64,000 nucleotides of DNA from Aeoliella mucimassa (GCF_007748035.1 NZ_CP036278.1:5022001-5086000), one strand, 5' to 3'. Shown: positions 42,737 to 50,298, numbered from the stretch's first letter. Notes: generated by a model not told the origin, from the sequence alone. Translations and numbers: made by a program.

Positions 42737-44557
42737 ATGGGCACAAAGTTCGAACTTCAAGGTTCCGGTCGCGGTGCGGTCGAGTTGATTCGTCAGCTCA
42801 ACGCGGAACTCGACAAGTCGGAACAGCAAGGGGCCGACGCGGCGAAAGGCCTCGCGAAGCTCAAGAGCGAGGCGGAGCGATTCGCGGCGACTGGCGACAA
42901 GGTCGAGCAGTACAACCACAAGCTCGCCCGGCTCGCCCACTACGTCGAGAAGGGAGCCTTGGAGCAAGGCAAGGCCGAAGCCGCTGCGAATCGCTGGCGT
43001 CAGCAGCTTGATCGGCTTGATCCGAAGCTGAGAGAGGCGGCCGAGAGCGAACGCAAGCTGGCAGCGGAGTCGGAACGGGTAAAGCAGGCGCTGCGGCAGC
43101 AGGGTGAAACGCTCAGGCAGTCGCTGGAAACCCCGCAGGAATCGTTCAACCGCCAGCTACGTGAAACGATCAAGCTGCACCGGGCGGATGCGATCAGCGT
43201 CGAAACGCGGCGCCGAAGGATCGCTCAGCTTCGTGGCGAGCTGCACGCGGCAACTTCGGCCACGAAGGGTATGTTCAGTAAGCAGGTGCTCAGCGGTTTG
43301 GCAGCTGGCGTGACTGGCCTGCTGGGCGTGGGCTCGGCGGCCAGTACGGCCATGCAGGCCCTTCGGCAAATGGAGCAAACCGCGCAGTCGGCCAGCAGCG
43401 CGGTAGTCGAAAGCCTCGGCAGCTTGGGCGAGCTGCAGCAGGTCAGCGATTCGCCGGAAGATTACCTAGCTAATCTCGGCGTGGCTCGGGAAGCGGTCAA
43501 ACGCGGCATCTTCGAGAATTACTCGCAGGGCGGTGATTTCGCGATCGCTGTGAAGAATGCAGGCTACTCGAAAGAGGACGTGAGGGCGCTCCTCGATATC
43601 GGCGAAAGCAGGCAAATCGCTGGCGACAAGCTCATTGAGTTCGGAAAGTCGGCTAGCAAAGTCGGCAATCTGTACGATGGCCGGTATTCATTGCGCGAAA
43701 TCGCCGACAGAGTCAGCGTTAGCTCAAAGGAAACGCAGGTGTCGGCGGCTGAGACCGCCCAAGCCTCCACCAAGTTTGGGCAGCAGTCGCGAGAACTGGG
43801 CTACGCCGGCGATTCGTCGATGGCGGCTCTGGCGGTGTTGGAAAAGCAAGCGGGGAATATCGATCAGGCGGGAACGCAGCTCGGCGCGTTCTATAATTCG
43901 CTTCTCCGTCGCGGCCTGGCTAAAGGCACGCTAGTTGAAACGCTCGATAGCATTCAATCGCAAGTAGATGCTGGCAGTACGGCTATCAATGTGTTGGGCG
44001 AATCGAACGCGGCGATGGCGTTCTCGGCGTTGCAAAACGATCGGGAAGGCTTCGCTCGCATTCGTAGCAACCTGGCAAACGCGGATGGCTACCTAGATGC
44101 TCGCCGGTTCATCGAAGTCGATCCTAGCGTAAGCGCGGCCAATATGGTGCCCGCATCGGCGGGTCGGTTGAAAGACGCGGCGCTTCGGTATGGCGACATT
44201 GAATCGGCGAGCGAGGCGGCCGCGAACGACATCGAAGCATCATGGCTACGCCGAGGCCATCCAACCATGGCCGCGATCGGTCGCGGCGTGACTAACACGC
44301 AAGATTCGCTAGGTTATGATCGCAGTATCGTGCTAGGCGCGGCGCGGAACGAATATATCGGTCTTGAGAACCGGCTTGGGTACGCGAAGTATTTGCAGTC
44401 GACTCCCGGCAACGCAAACGAAGCGATCATTCTACAAAGGCTCATTCCGCTGCTGGAAGAGCAATTGGAGGTGCAGAAGCGTAGCCTCGGCATTCAAGAG
44501 CAAAAAGAAAGTAATACGAGCGAGCCGGCCGGCGGAACGACGAAGCAGGAGAACTAA
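42737..44557 (+). CDS. Tape-measure-like coiled-coil protein
   Basis: The start at 42737 is chosen for AAAGGA about eight bases upstream; an earlier TTG gives ten extra residues. The 606-residue product has long coiled coils at the N-terminus (residues about 15-180), a hydrophobic Gly/Ala segment (FSKQVLSGLAAGVTGLLGVG) and a helical domain. That domain has LGVAREAVKRGIFENYSQGG and STKFGQQSRELGYAGDSSMA, of the kind found in phage tail tape-measure proteins. It is short for a tape measure. The surrounding lack of other tail genes makes the exact role uncertain. Confidence 0.6.
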   Translation: MGTKFELQGSGRGAVELIRQLNAELDKSEQQGADAAKGLAKLKSEAERFAATGDKVEQYNHKLARLAHYVEKGALEQGKAEAAANRWRQQLDRLDPKLREAAESERKLAAESERVKQALRQQGETLRQSLETPQESFNRQLRETIKLHRADAISVETRRRRIAQLRGELHAATSATKGMFSKQVLSGLAAGVTGLLGVGSAASTAMQALRQMEQTAQSASSAVVESLGSLGELQQVSDSPEDYLANLGVAREAVKRGIFENYSQGGDFAIAVKNAGYSKEDVRALLDIGESRQIAGDKLIEFGKSASKVGNLYDGRYSLREIADRVSVSSKETQVSAAETAQASTKFGQQSRELGYAGDSSMAALAVLEKQAGNIDQAGTQLGAFYNSLLRRGLAKGTLVETLDSIQSQVDAGSTAINVLGESNAAMAFSALQNDREGFARIRSNLANADGYLDARRFIEVDPSVSAANMVPASAGRLKDAALRYGDIESASEAAANDIEASWLRRGHPTMAAIGRGVTNTQDSLGYDRSIVLGAARNEYIGLENRLGYAKYLQSTPGNANEAIILQRLIPLLEEQLEVQKRSLGIQEQKESNTSEPAGGTTKQEN

Positions 44558-44941
44558 ATGACGAAATCCTCTACGCTCGCACCGGCACCTCCCAACAAGA
44601 ATAAAGCCATGACGATCGACCAACACATTCGCAAGCTCTTCGTAGATTGCTACGTCGGCTTGCCCCACATCGATGTTCGGATGCACCAGGCCGCCGAGCA
44701 CATGACCGCGGCTTTCATTGATTGGCTGATTGAAGACCTGGTCACCGTCGACGAGGTCCGCGCGTGCAGCACGTTCGAAGAGTTGCTCACGCTCGGTAGC
44801 GAGGTCGCGGAAAAGCGAATCGCACAGTTGCCGCCAGAATTGCAGGCCGTCGCTCGCGAGTCGATCGATAACGCGAATAAGGTGCTGCGTGAGGAGTTGG
44901 CGTTGTTGAAACAGGAGGTCGGCCTGGTGCCACCGCCGTAG
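44558..44941 (+). CDS. Hypothetical protein, 127 residues
   Basis: Not recognised. It starts immediately after the preceding stop (TAAATG), so it is translationally coupled. The helical body (HIRKLFVDCYVGLPHIDVRM, AAFIDWLIEDLVTVDEVRAC) and the tail ALLKQEVGLVPPP show no catalytic motif. A terminator hairpin follows its stop. Confidence 0.6.
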   Translation: MTKSSTLAPAPPNKNKAMTIDQHIRKLFVDCYVGLPHIDVRMHQAAEHMTAAFIDWLIEDLVTVDEVRACSTFEELLTLGSEVAEKRIAQLPPELQAVARESIDNANKVLREELALLKQEVGLVPPP

Positions 44942-44969
44942 GCGGTGGTGGTCGATCGACTGGAAATTG

Positions 44970-44992
44970 CCGCCAAAATTGGCGGAGATTTT
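44970..44992 (+). terminator. Rho-independent terminator after the tape-measure-like operon
   Basis: CCGCCAA and TTGGCGG form a perfect 7-bp stem with an AA loop, followed by AGATTTTT. It closes the operon and ends only about 12 bases before the next start codon. Confidence 0.7.
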
Positions 44993-45003
44993 TGACCCAC
45001 AGG

Positions 45004-45300
45004 ATGGTCGCTGCTCGCGCTCGTGACATGTACGACAAGGCGGCGAAGGCCAGCTATGACGCTAATGTCGGAAGGCCAAAAAAGGGGGAGGAAAAATCGC
45101 CGGAAAAATTACCGGGGATTTCTAGGGACGCCCGCGACGCAGCCGGAAAGACAGTTGGCGTAAGCGGCAAGTCGGGTAGCGAAATCGGTGGCAAAAAAGG
45201 TCCGGCAACGTTGCCCGGACAAATCGCTAGTGAACACCAAGAAAGTACGCTTGAACTTTCTGGAGAAGTGCGTAAGATCATGAATGCTAAACCCGTTTGA
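45004..45300 (+). CDS. ParB-like protein, C-terminal fragment
   Basis: The 98-residue product (start ATG 45004) resembles the part of ParB/Noc-type and phage ParB-like proteins just after the nuclease fold. AARARDMYDKAAKAS is followed by RPKKGEEKSPEKLPG and then RDARDAAGKTVGVSGKS, the typical DNA-binding helix region. The N-terminal ParB nuclease domain is absent, so it is either a remnant or an autonomous DNA-binding module. The preceding terminator suggests it has its own promoter or is decayed. Confidence 0.5.
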   Translation: MVAARARDMYDKAAKASYDANVGRPKKGEEKSPEKLPGISRDARDAAGKTVGVSGKSGSEIGGKKGPATLPGQIASEHQESTLELSGEVRKIMNAKPV

Positions 45301-45459
45301 CCAACGGCGACAGGTGTTACCAGGAAGCTCGCACGCTGCATCTGATTGGCAGGCGAAAGCCGCATCGGAAGCAGCACGCGAGCGAAATGGTTGCCCCCTT
45401 CCAGCCGTGGTTCGACATTAGAGGACATCTGAAAATGCTAAATCCCTATCTGAAATCAG

Positions 45460-45552
45460 AGCGCGGTCGCGCGCAGGTTTGGGGAATCCGCGAGGACCCC
45501 GGGCGGTATCAGATGCCGCCTAGCAAAGCCTGTGCGCGGTCGCGCTTTCTTT
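45460..45552 (+). ncRNA. Candidate structured RNA: three-way junction plus terminator-like T-tract
   Basis: An 18-bp outer stem pairs 45,460-45,477 with 45,529-45,546 without mismatch, including three G-U wobbles that favour a plus-strand transcript. Inside are two hairpins. Bases 45,481-45,500 (GGGGAATCC, GCGA, GGACCCC) have a GNRA tetraloop, and 45,502-45,520 are an 8-bp stem with a CAG loop. TTTCTTT follows. It lies in a 295-base gap with no supported gene. A possible -10 (ATGCTAAAT) is near 45,435. No known family is recognised. Confidence 0.6.
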
Positions 45553-45595
45553 ATGGACCCGGCAATCTGCTGGGACCAGGGAAGGTGCGCCAACG

Positions 45596-46192
45596 ATGGC
45601 AATTACCCTTACACGAAATCTCCAGTGCTGGCTGGCTCACTTCGTAGCTTTCCGGTGGACCTGGCGGCGAATGCCCAACCGCTACCGGCCACTACTCCGA
45701 GCAGAGTTCTGCGCCGGCGATCAGTTCGCCGAGGCCATGTTCCTGCTGAATGCTGGATACCGGGCCGCGGCCGTCAGCACGTCGCGAACGGCCGTCGAGC
45801 GGTTGCTTAAGCGCGTGGCGCTCATGTGCCCTGGCTGGCGAACGCTTCGTCGACCGCAGATCCATAGATTGACCGAGTTCTTGCTGGCTGAGGGCGTCAT
45901 TAGCGAGCAGGAGAGGCGAGACTTCACGAGTTTCGGCAACATGGCCAGCAGTGTTATGCATGGAGGCGATTGCAACATGCACAAGGCGGCGAAGATCGTC
46001 GCCCAAGGGGAACGCATTCGCGCAAGCATGCTGCCCATTTTATATAACCTGGTCTGCACTCAGCCGGACACGAAACGCGAGCAGGCCAAGAGCGAGTGGG
46101 TTGAGCTAAGCAAGAATCGCATTGCTGACCTCGACCTCCCCCCAATCGTCGGGTCCGTCCAGGAGGGAGGGGCACCGTGCAAGAACGCATAA
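45596..46192 (+). CDS. HEPN/DUF4145-like helical protein
   Basis: The ATG at 45596 has GGGAAGGTG about eight bases upstream. The 198-residue product is helical with the pattern of DUF4145/HEPN-like proteins: EAMFLLNAGYRAAAVSTSRT (mid-helix) and then AVERLLKRVAL, HRLTEFLLAEGVIS and FGNMASSVMHGGD. The RxxxxH ribonuclease motif of active HEPN enzymes is not clear. Such domains often occur in defence or toxin proteins. It begins 44 bases after the structured RNA and overlaps the next gene's GTG. Confidence 0.55.
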   Translation: MAITLTRNLQCWLAHFVAFRWTWRRMPNRYRPLLRAEFCAGDQFAEAMFLLNAGYRAAAVSTSRTAVERLLKRVALMCPGWRTLRRPQIHRLTEFLLAEGVISEQERRDFTSFGNMASSVMHGGDCNMHKAAKIVAQGERIRASMLPILYNLVCTQPDTKREQAKSEWVELSKNRIADLDLPPIVGSVQEGGAPCKNA

Positions 46193-46482
46193 CAAGAGAA
46201 CACTTCAACCGAATCAAGCGAGAACTCGATTCGAACAACGGCACCCAACGAGCGATAGCGGAAAGGCTCGGCGTTTCACCGTCCACGGTCCATCTGGTTG
46301 CACGGGGTTGTCACGGCTACCAGCGAGAGCAAATCTGGCCAGAGGGAAAGGGCACCGACCCATCCCCCGAAGAGATCGCACGCCACTGCGAGGCGATCCG
46401 CAGGAGGCACGGCCACCACGTCGAAGAACCCGAGCGCGTCGAGATTCAGGTAGTGAGCCTGGCCGAGCTTGGCTTGATTTAA
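46177..46482 (+). CDS. Helix-turn-helix regulator, 101 residues
   Basis: The GTG at 46177 is preceded by the strong site GGAGGGAGGGG and overlaps the end of the HEPN-like gene. The N-terminal HTH reads NGTQRAIAERLGVSPSTVHL. A basic and acidic tail follows with no other domain. It probably regulates the small gene cluster around it. Confidence 0.65.
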   Translation: MQERITREHFNRIKRELDSNNGTQRAIAERLGVSPSTVHLVARGCHGYQREQIWPEGKGTDPSPEEIARHCEAIRRRHGHHVEEPERVEIQVVSLAELGLI

Positions 46483-46542
46483 GGTAGAGAGACCCACGCC
46501 GGCCGCAGCGTAGACCGCGGCAACGGTCGCGGCCGGCATGGG

Positions 46543-46571
46543 TTGACCAATACGTACCCGATACGTATTAT
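46543..46571 (+). promoter_or_regulatory. Sigma-70-like promoter with a palindromic operator in its spacer
   Basis: TTGACC (46,543-46,548) and TATTAT (46,566-46,571) are separated by 17 bases. The spacer and -10 carry the inverted repeat AATACGTA-N5-TACGTATT (46,549-46,569). A further TTACGTA half-site lies at about 46,579. It drives the RHH gene starting at 46,606 and is the expected layout for autorepression. Confidence 0.75.
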
Positions 46572-46605
46572 GCATCCGTTACGTACTGCAAAGCAGGAGT
46601 TAGCT

Positions 46606-47169
46606 ATGCCACAAAGTTACGTGAGGATGACCATCAGTATTCCGGCAGACGTTCGGAAGCGGATGGATCGCTGCCCCAAATCTACGAACTGGTCAGCACT
46701 CGCAGCGGAGGTGTTCTCCCTGGAGGCAGACCGCCATCAACCCAAACGACCCAGAGAGTTGAAAATGTCCCAAGTCGACGTTGCTCGGTTGCGTAAGTCC
46801 CTTGAAGGCTCTGAGGCGGAGCTGTACCGAGAGGGGCGTGTAGAGGGATTCGATTGGGCCTCAAAAATTGCCGAAGCACCGCAGTTAAAGAGGCTCTGGA
46901 AATATCGCCAAGACGCTGACGAGTATTGGACAGCGCACTTTCACGAGGAGAATTCGTCGATTCAGTGGTCGCACTTGGGCCCCATCGGAACCGTGATTGC
47001 GGCGATCGTCTCGGATGACCCTGAAGAGGTAGAGCCAAACGAGATTTCAGAGTTCTTTGACGACGCGATCGGAGAAGAGAATGTCACGCTCTACGACGAG
47101 GGTGAGTTCATGCGAGGGTTCTTCGAAGGGGCGATCGAAGCGTGGGAGCAAGCCGTTTCGATGATGTAG
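46606..47169 (+). CDS. Ribbon-helix-helix regulator with an acidic C-terminal domain
   Basis: The start at ATG 46606 has CAGGAG about six bases upstream; earlier in-frame starts lie in the promoter. The N-terminus YVRMTISIPADVRKRMD is followed by WSALAAEVF, an RHH/CopG-type DNA-binding motif. The remaining 120 residues are acidic and helical (SSIQWSHLGPIGTVIAAIVS, GEFMRGFFEGAIEAWEQAV). It is likely the repressor acting on the palindrome in its own promoter. It could also be an antitoxin-like protein, but no toxin gene is adjacent. Confidence 0.7.
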   Translation: MPQSYVRMTISIPADVRKRMDRCPKSTNWSALAAEVFSLEADRHQPKRPRELKMSQVDVARLRKSLEGSEAELYREGRVEGFDWASKIAEAPQLKRLWKYRQDADEYWTAHFHEENSSIQWSHLGPIGTVIAAIVSDDPEEVEPNEISEFFDDAIGEENVTLYDEGEFMRGFFEGAIEAWEQAVSMM

Positions 47170-47184
47170 TCCCATTGGGAAACC

Positions 47185-47202
47185 GGTGCCAATTTTGGCA
47201 CC
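47185..47202 (+). terminator. Hairpin after the RHH gene
   Basis: GGTGCCAATTTTGGCACC is a perfect 8-bp stem with a TT loop, extended by GAAAC and GTTTC on either side. It lies 15 bases past the stop codon. No T-run follows, so termination may be weak. Confidence 0.6.
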
Positions 47203-47217
47203 AGTTTCAGAGGGCGA

Positions 47218-47245
47218 AAGGTTCAGCCAAAAATGGCTGAACCTT
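47218..47245 (+). repeat. Perfect 12-bp inverted repeat upstream of the integrase
   Basis: AAGGTTCAGCCA and TGGCTGAACCTT are separated by AAAA. It forms a strong stem between the RHH gene and the integrase, and could be an operator, an Xis site or a terminator remnant. Confidence 0.7.
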
Positions 47246-47255
47246 CCCGCCGTCC

Positions 47256-47302
47256 ACGTAGGTTGTCAACGTATGTCAGCTACCTACGTCGACAACCTAC
47301 GT
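47256..47302 (+). repeat. Spaced 12-bp inverted repeat ACGTAGGTTGTC/GACAACCTACGT upstream of the integrase
   Basis: Arms at 47,256-47,267 and 47,291-47,302, plus extra ACCTACGT and AACGTA words between them. With the preceding hairpin it lies just before the integrase gene. Likely binding sites for the integrase, excisionase or a regulator. Confidence 0.6.
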
Positions 47303-47397
47303 TGAAAGTGAAAACTGCCAGAAAGGCAGCCACAGGATGCGTCAGAATCGCATGGAAGCAACAAACCCGACCCTTGAGACCTGGAGGCAAGCCAGCG

Positions 47398-48630
47398 ATG
47401 CACGAGGAGATAACGGTCCACGTTGTCGACATGGGCAGAACGAATCTCTACATGAGGTACCTTTGCCCGATCGAGAACAAGCATATCGCCCGATCTACCA
47501 AAACCTCCAATCAGAAAGCCGCCGAGAAAAAGGCCGCGATCTGGGAGGCCGAACTCCGCGAAGGTCGCTACGTGAGGTCGCCGAGAGTGACCTGGGAGGA
47601 GTTCGTTGAAGACTACCAAGAGAATGCACTCGGTGGCCTGGCACCGGCGACGGCCTACGGGTACGTACTCGCGTTGAATAAGTTCCGAGAGTATTTCCGA
47701 CCGAAGCGCGTTGGCGACCTGACCACCCACCGCATGACCGCCTTGGTTACCAAGATGCGAGCCGAGGGAAGCGCAGAGGCTTACATTGCTGGCACGCTGC
47801 GATCGCTCAAGAGGGCCAGTCGATGGGCACACAAGCAAGGCATGTTGGTCAAGCTTCCAGAGTTCGAAATGCCGAAGCAGCGAACTAAGAAAAGAATGAA
47901 GGGGCGACCGGTCACCACCGAGGAGTTCGAGCGCATCGAACAAGCAGCCGCGAAGGTGGTGGGCGAGCAAGCTGCCGAGTCCTGGGTGTTCTATCTTCGC
48001 GGCCTGTGGGAATGCGGGTTCCGGCTTGGTGAGTCGCTGCTGTTGAGCTGGGACGATCGCCCCGGCGCGATCGTGGTCGACTTCGACGGGCGCCGACCCC
48101 TATTTCGTATCCCTGGATCGGCCCAGAAGCGAGGGACCGACGAGCTGCTACCCATGACGCCGGAGTTTGCCAAGCACCTTGAGACAGTCCCTAAGCGGTA
48201 CCGGCGTGGTTGGGTGTTTCAGCTCACGGATGATTCGGGGGCACCACACAGCAGGTCACGTCACTCGGTTGGCCCGGTCATCACTAGCATCGGCAAGAAA
48301 GCTGGCGTCGTGGTCGACGAGCGAATGAAGCGCACCAACGACGACAAGGGCCGCCCGGTCGAGAAGCTAGTTCGCAAGTTTGCTAGTGCCCACGACCTTC
48401 GGCGTGGGTTCGGATTCCGCTGGTCACGCCGGGTCATGCCGCCAGTGCTGCAGGAACTGATGAGGCACGCGTCGATCCAAACAACCATGGCTTACTACGT
48501 TGGGCAGAATGCCGAGAGCACCGCCGACGAGCTGTGGAGAGCCGCAGAACGCGAATCAGGTAACACTTTAGGTAACAGTAAGCAGAAATCAAAGCCCCGT
48601 CGTAAAGGCGGGGGTCACAAAACTACTTAA
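47398..48630 (+). CDS. Tyrosine recombinase (integrase) of the island
   Basis: The start at ATG 47398 (GGAGG about ten bases upstream) is preferred over 47233, whose first 55 codons translate the inverted-repeat region. The 410-residue product has an arm-binding-like N-terminus (KTSNQKAAEKKAAIWEAELR), an SAM-like core-binding domain (residues about 60-150) and the catalytic set. That set is Arg in ECGFRLGE, Lys near SAQKRGTDELLP, HDLRRGF, RHAS and the nucleophile in TMAYYVG. It lies next to the tRNA-Leu gene that it targets, transcribed toward it. Confidence 0.9.
   Translation: MHEEITVHVVDMGRTNLYMRYLCPIENKHIARSTKTSNQKAAEKKAAIWEAELREGRYVRSPRVTWEEFVEDYQENALGGLAPATAYGYVLALNKFREYFRPKRVGDLTTHRMTALVTKMRAEGSAEAYIAGTLRSLKRASRWAHKQGMLVKLPEFEMPKQRTKKRMKGRPVTTEEFERIEQAAAKVVGEQAAESWVFYLRGLWECGFRLGESLLLSWDDRPGAIVVDFDGRRPLFRIPGSAQKRGTDELLPMTPEFAKHLETVPKRYRRGWVFQLTDDSGAPHSRSRHSVGPVITSIGKKAGVVVDERMKRTNDDKGRPVEKLVRKFASAHDLRRGFGFRWSRRVMPPVLQELMRHASIQTTMAYYVGQNAESTADELWRAAERESGNTLGNSKQKSKPRRKGGGHKTT
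48558..48578 (+). promoter_or_regulatory. Paired AGGTAACA repeats near the right end (candidate integrase arm sites)
   Basis: AGGTAACAC (48,558-48,566) and AGGTAACAG (48,570-48,578) have the same orientation and 12-base period as the pair near the left end. They lie 98 bases inside the right core repeat, within the end of the integrase gene. Confidence 0.5.
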
Positions 48631-48637
48631 AAACCAG

Positions 48638-48723
48638 TAGCCGAGGCGGGACTCGAACCCGCACGCCCATTTCTGGACACTGGATTTTAAGTCCAGAGCG
48701 TCTGCCAATTCCGCCACTCGGCC
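48638..48723 (-). tRNA. tRNA-Leu (UAA anticodon)
   Basis: An 86-base class II tRNA. On the minus strand the acceptor GGCCGAG pairs with CTCGGCT, followed by discriminator A. The anticodon loop is CTTAAAA (anticodon TAA) in the stem CTGGA/TCCAG. The variable arm is GTCCA-GAAA-TGGGC, and the T stem is GCGGG/CCCGC. CCA is not encoded. Its 3' half was supplied by the integrated island; the displaced native copy is at 37,471-37,525. Confidence 0.93.
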
Positions 48724-48858
48724 GTGGTGATCGGTAGCAATATGGTACGCCGTGGTTAGGCGGCAGGTCAAAGGGGTTATGTTTTCGTCGTTTTTTGCCG
48801 GTCGAGCGGAATCTCGGCTATGGCGTCACTGCAAGATCGCCCCGTCTGCACGGCTCTA

Positions 48859-50298
48859 CTACCCCAGTGGTTTATGCCAGGTGGGCCTGGGAGTGGGGAG
48901 CATGTCGCGGTCGACTTGAGGTGGTCCACTGGCTGCTGGTTCGCTAATGTGATAGCTGTTCTTTCCGGAACGCTTGGCCTGGTACATCGCTTGATCGGCC
49001 GAGTCCAGCAAATCGTGAAACGAGTTCATCGTCGCATCGGCAAAGGCGACGCCGATGCTGGCCGAAGGGGTAAACGACACTTCGCCTGGCAGCGAGCAAG
49101 GACTCGCAATGGCCTTTGATAAACGGTCGGCAATCACGTAGCCCGCCTGACGGCAATTGAGATCCTCAATGAGAATCGCGAATTCGTCGCCTCCCAGTCG
49201 GGCGATCACGGAGTCTGGCCGGCGAATATTTGCCTGCACGTTGTAGGTCAACGAAGCCAAGATAGAATCGCCCGCAGCGTGCCCGAAGTTGTCGTTGACG
49301 AGCTTGAAGTCGTCGACGTCGATATACACAATCGCAAATGTTCGGCTGGTATCGCGCTGGAACTGGGCGAACCGTCGCATGACTCGCTCGAGGAACAACG
49401 CCCGATTAGGCAGCCCGGTCAACGCGTCGACCGACTTCCCTTCGGTCACGTCGGTAAGCGATCCCGCCATGCGAGTCGCGCGACCATTTGCATCGAACAC
49501 GGCTTTGCCTCGGCAGAGCATCCAGCGATACTCTTCGTTGGCATGATGCATCCGCAGTTCCGAATCGAAGTGCGTAGTCTCACCATTCAGATGGGCCTTG
49601 AGACCTTGGAAAATCTGATCGCGATCGTCTTCATGGATACGATTGAACCAGTGATTCGGTGCGCCGAAGTGCTCTCGTTCCTCCAAGCCCAACATCGCTT
49701 GCCAGCGGGGGGAGAAATACATGCAATCGCCGAGCAGGTCCCAGTCCCACATACCGTCGTTGGTACCTTGCATGGCCAGCTGATAACGCAGAATACTCTC
49801 GCTCAACTGGCGCTGCATTTGTTGCATCCGCAAATGGGTACGAATGCGGGCGATCGCCGTGGCCGAGTCGAATGGCTTGGTAATGTAGTCGTTCGCGCCT
49901 AGCTCGAAAGCAGCGATAGCACTTTGTCGATCGCTGTCGGAAGTCACAATCACGACCGGCAGCACCGCTTCGCTATAGTGTTGACGGATAACTCGCAACA
50001 CTTCTAGGCCATTGTGCGGCGGCATATTCAGATCGAGCACCGCAAAGTCAAACTCCTGGCAGCTTAGTTTCCAGGTAGCCTCTTCGTAACTGGCGGCCAC
50101 TTCGCAGTGAGCGCCAATGTAAGAACAGATGTTTGCCAATACGGAACGACTAATCGGATCATCGTCGGCGATCAACACCTGGCATCGACGCGAGAACGTG
50201 GAAGTGGTGGAAAACGCCTGACTATGATACGTGTCGTGCAAGGGCTCCGAACGATGATCATTCGAAACCGGTTGATAGGGAAATGCAAAAGGGGGCAT
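48859..50298 (-). CDS. Response regulator with REC, PAS and GGDEF domains
   Basis: The 479-residue protein begins with a receiver domain (VLIADDDPISRSVLANICSY; phospho-acceptor Asp in FDFAVLDLNMPPHNG). A PAS/PAC region follows (GMWDWDLLGDCMYFSPRWQA, YRWMLCRG), then a diguanylate cyclase domain with ARLGGDEFAIL intact and ASIGVAFAD. It is predicted to make cyclic di-GMP in response to a partner kinase. The large hybrid kinase gene lies just upstream on the same strand and is a candidate partner. Confidence 0.9.
   Translation of the reverse strand: MPPFAFPYQPVSNDHRSEPLHDTYHSQAFSTTSTFSRRCQVLIADDDPISRSVLANICSYIGAHCEVAASYEEATWKLSCQEFDFAVLDLNMPPHNGLEVLRVIRQHYSEAVLPVVIVTSDSDRQSAIAAFELGANDYITKPFDSATAIARIRTHLRMQQMQRQLSESILRYQLAMQGTNDGMWDWDLLGDCMYFSPRWQAMLGLEEREHFGAPNHWFNRIHEDDRDQIFQGLKAHLNGETTHFDSELRMHHANEEYRWMLCRGKAVFDANGRATRMAGSLTDVTEGKSVDALTGLPNRALFLERVMRRFAQFQRDTSRTFAIVYIDVDDFKLVNDNFGHAAGDSILASLTYNVQANIRRPDSVIARLGGDEFAILIEDLNCRQAGYVIADRLSKAIASPCSLPGEVSFTPSASIGVAFADATMNSFHDLLDSADQAMYQAKRSGKNSYHISEPAASGPPQVDRDMLPTPRPTWHKPLG

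Larger units (their letters stand above)
37510..48692 (+). mobile_element. Integrated island in tRNA-Leu(UAA), about 11.2 kb
   Basis: Bounded by 16-bp direct repeats (37,510-37,525 and 48,677-48,692) within the tRNA gene. The integrase lies beside the intact tRNA, an excisionase-like gene near the other end, and a replication initiator with an in-gene origin after it. An operon follows of S49-fold, coiled-coil and tape-measure-like genes, then small regulators. Host metabolic genes resume on both sides. No terminase, portal or major capsid gene is recognised. Confidence 0.85.

Noticed and set aside
45297-45647. 116-codon frame over the structured RNA
   Set aside because: TTG start overlapping a stop, no family signature, and its sequence is better explained by the three-way-junction RNA and the HEPN-like gene's leader.
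48589-48771. 60-codon minus-strand frame containing VAELADALDLKSS
   Set aside because: This is the tRNA-Leu sequence read as protein; also a common artefact.
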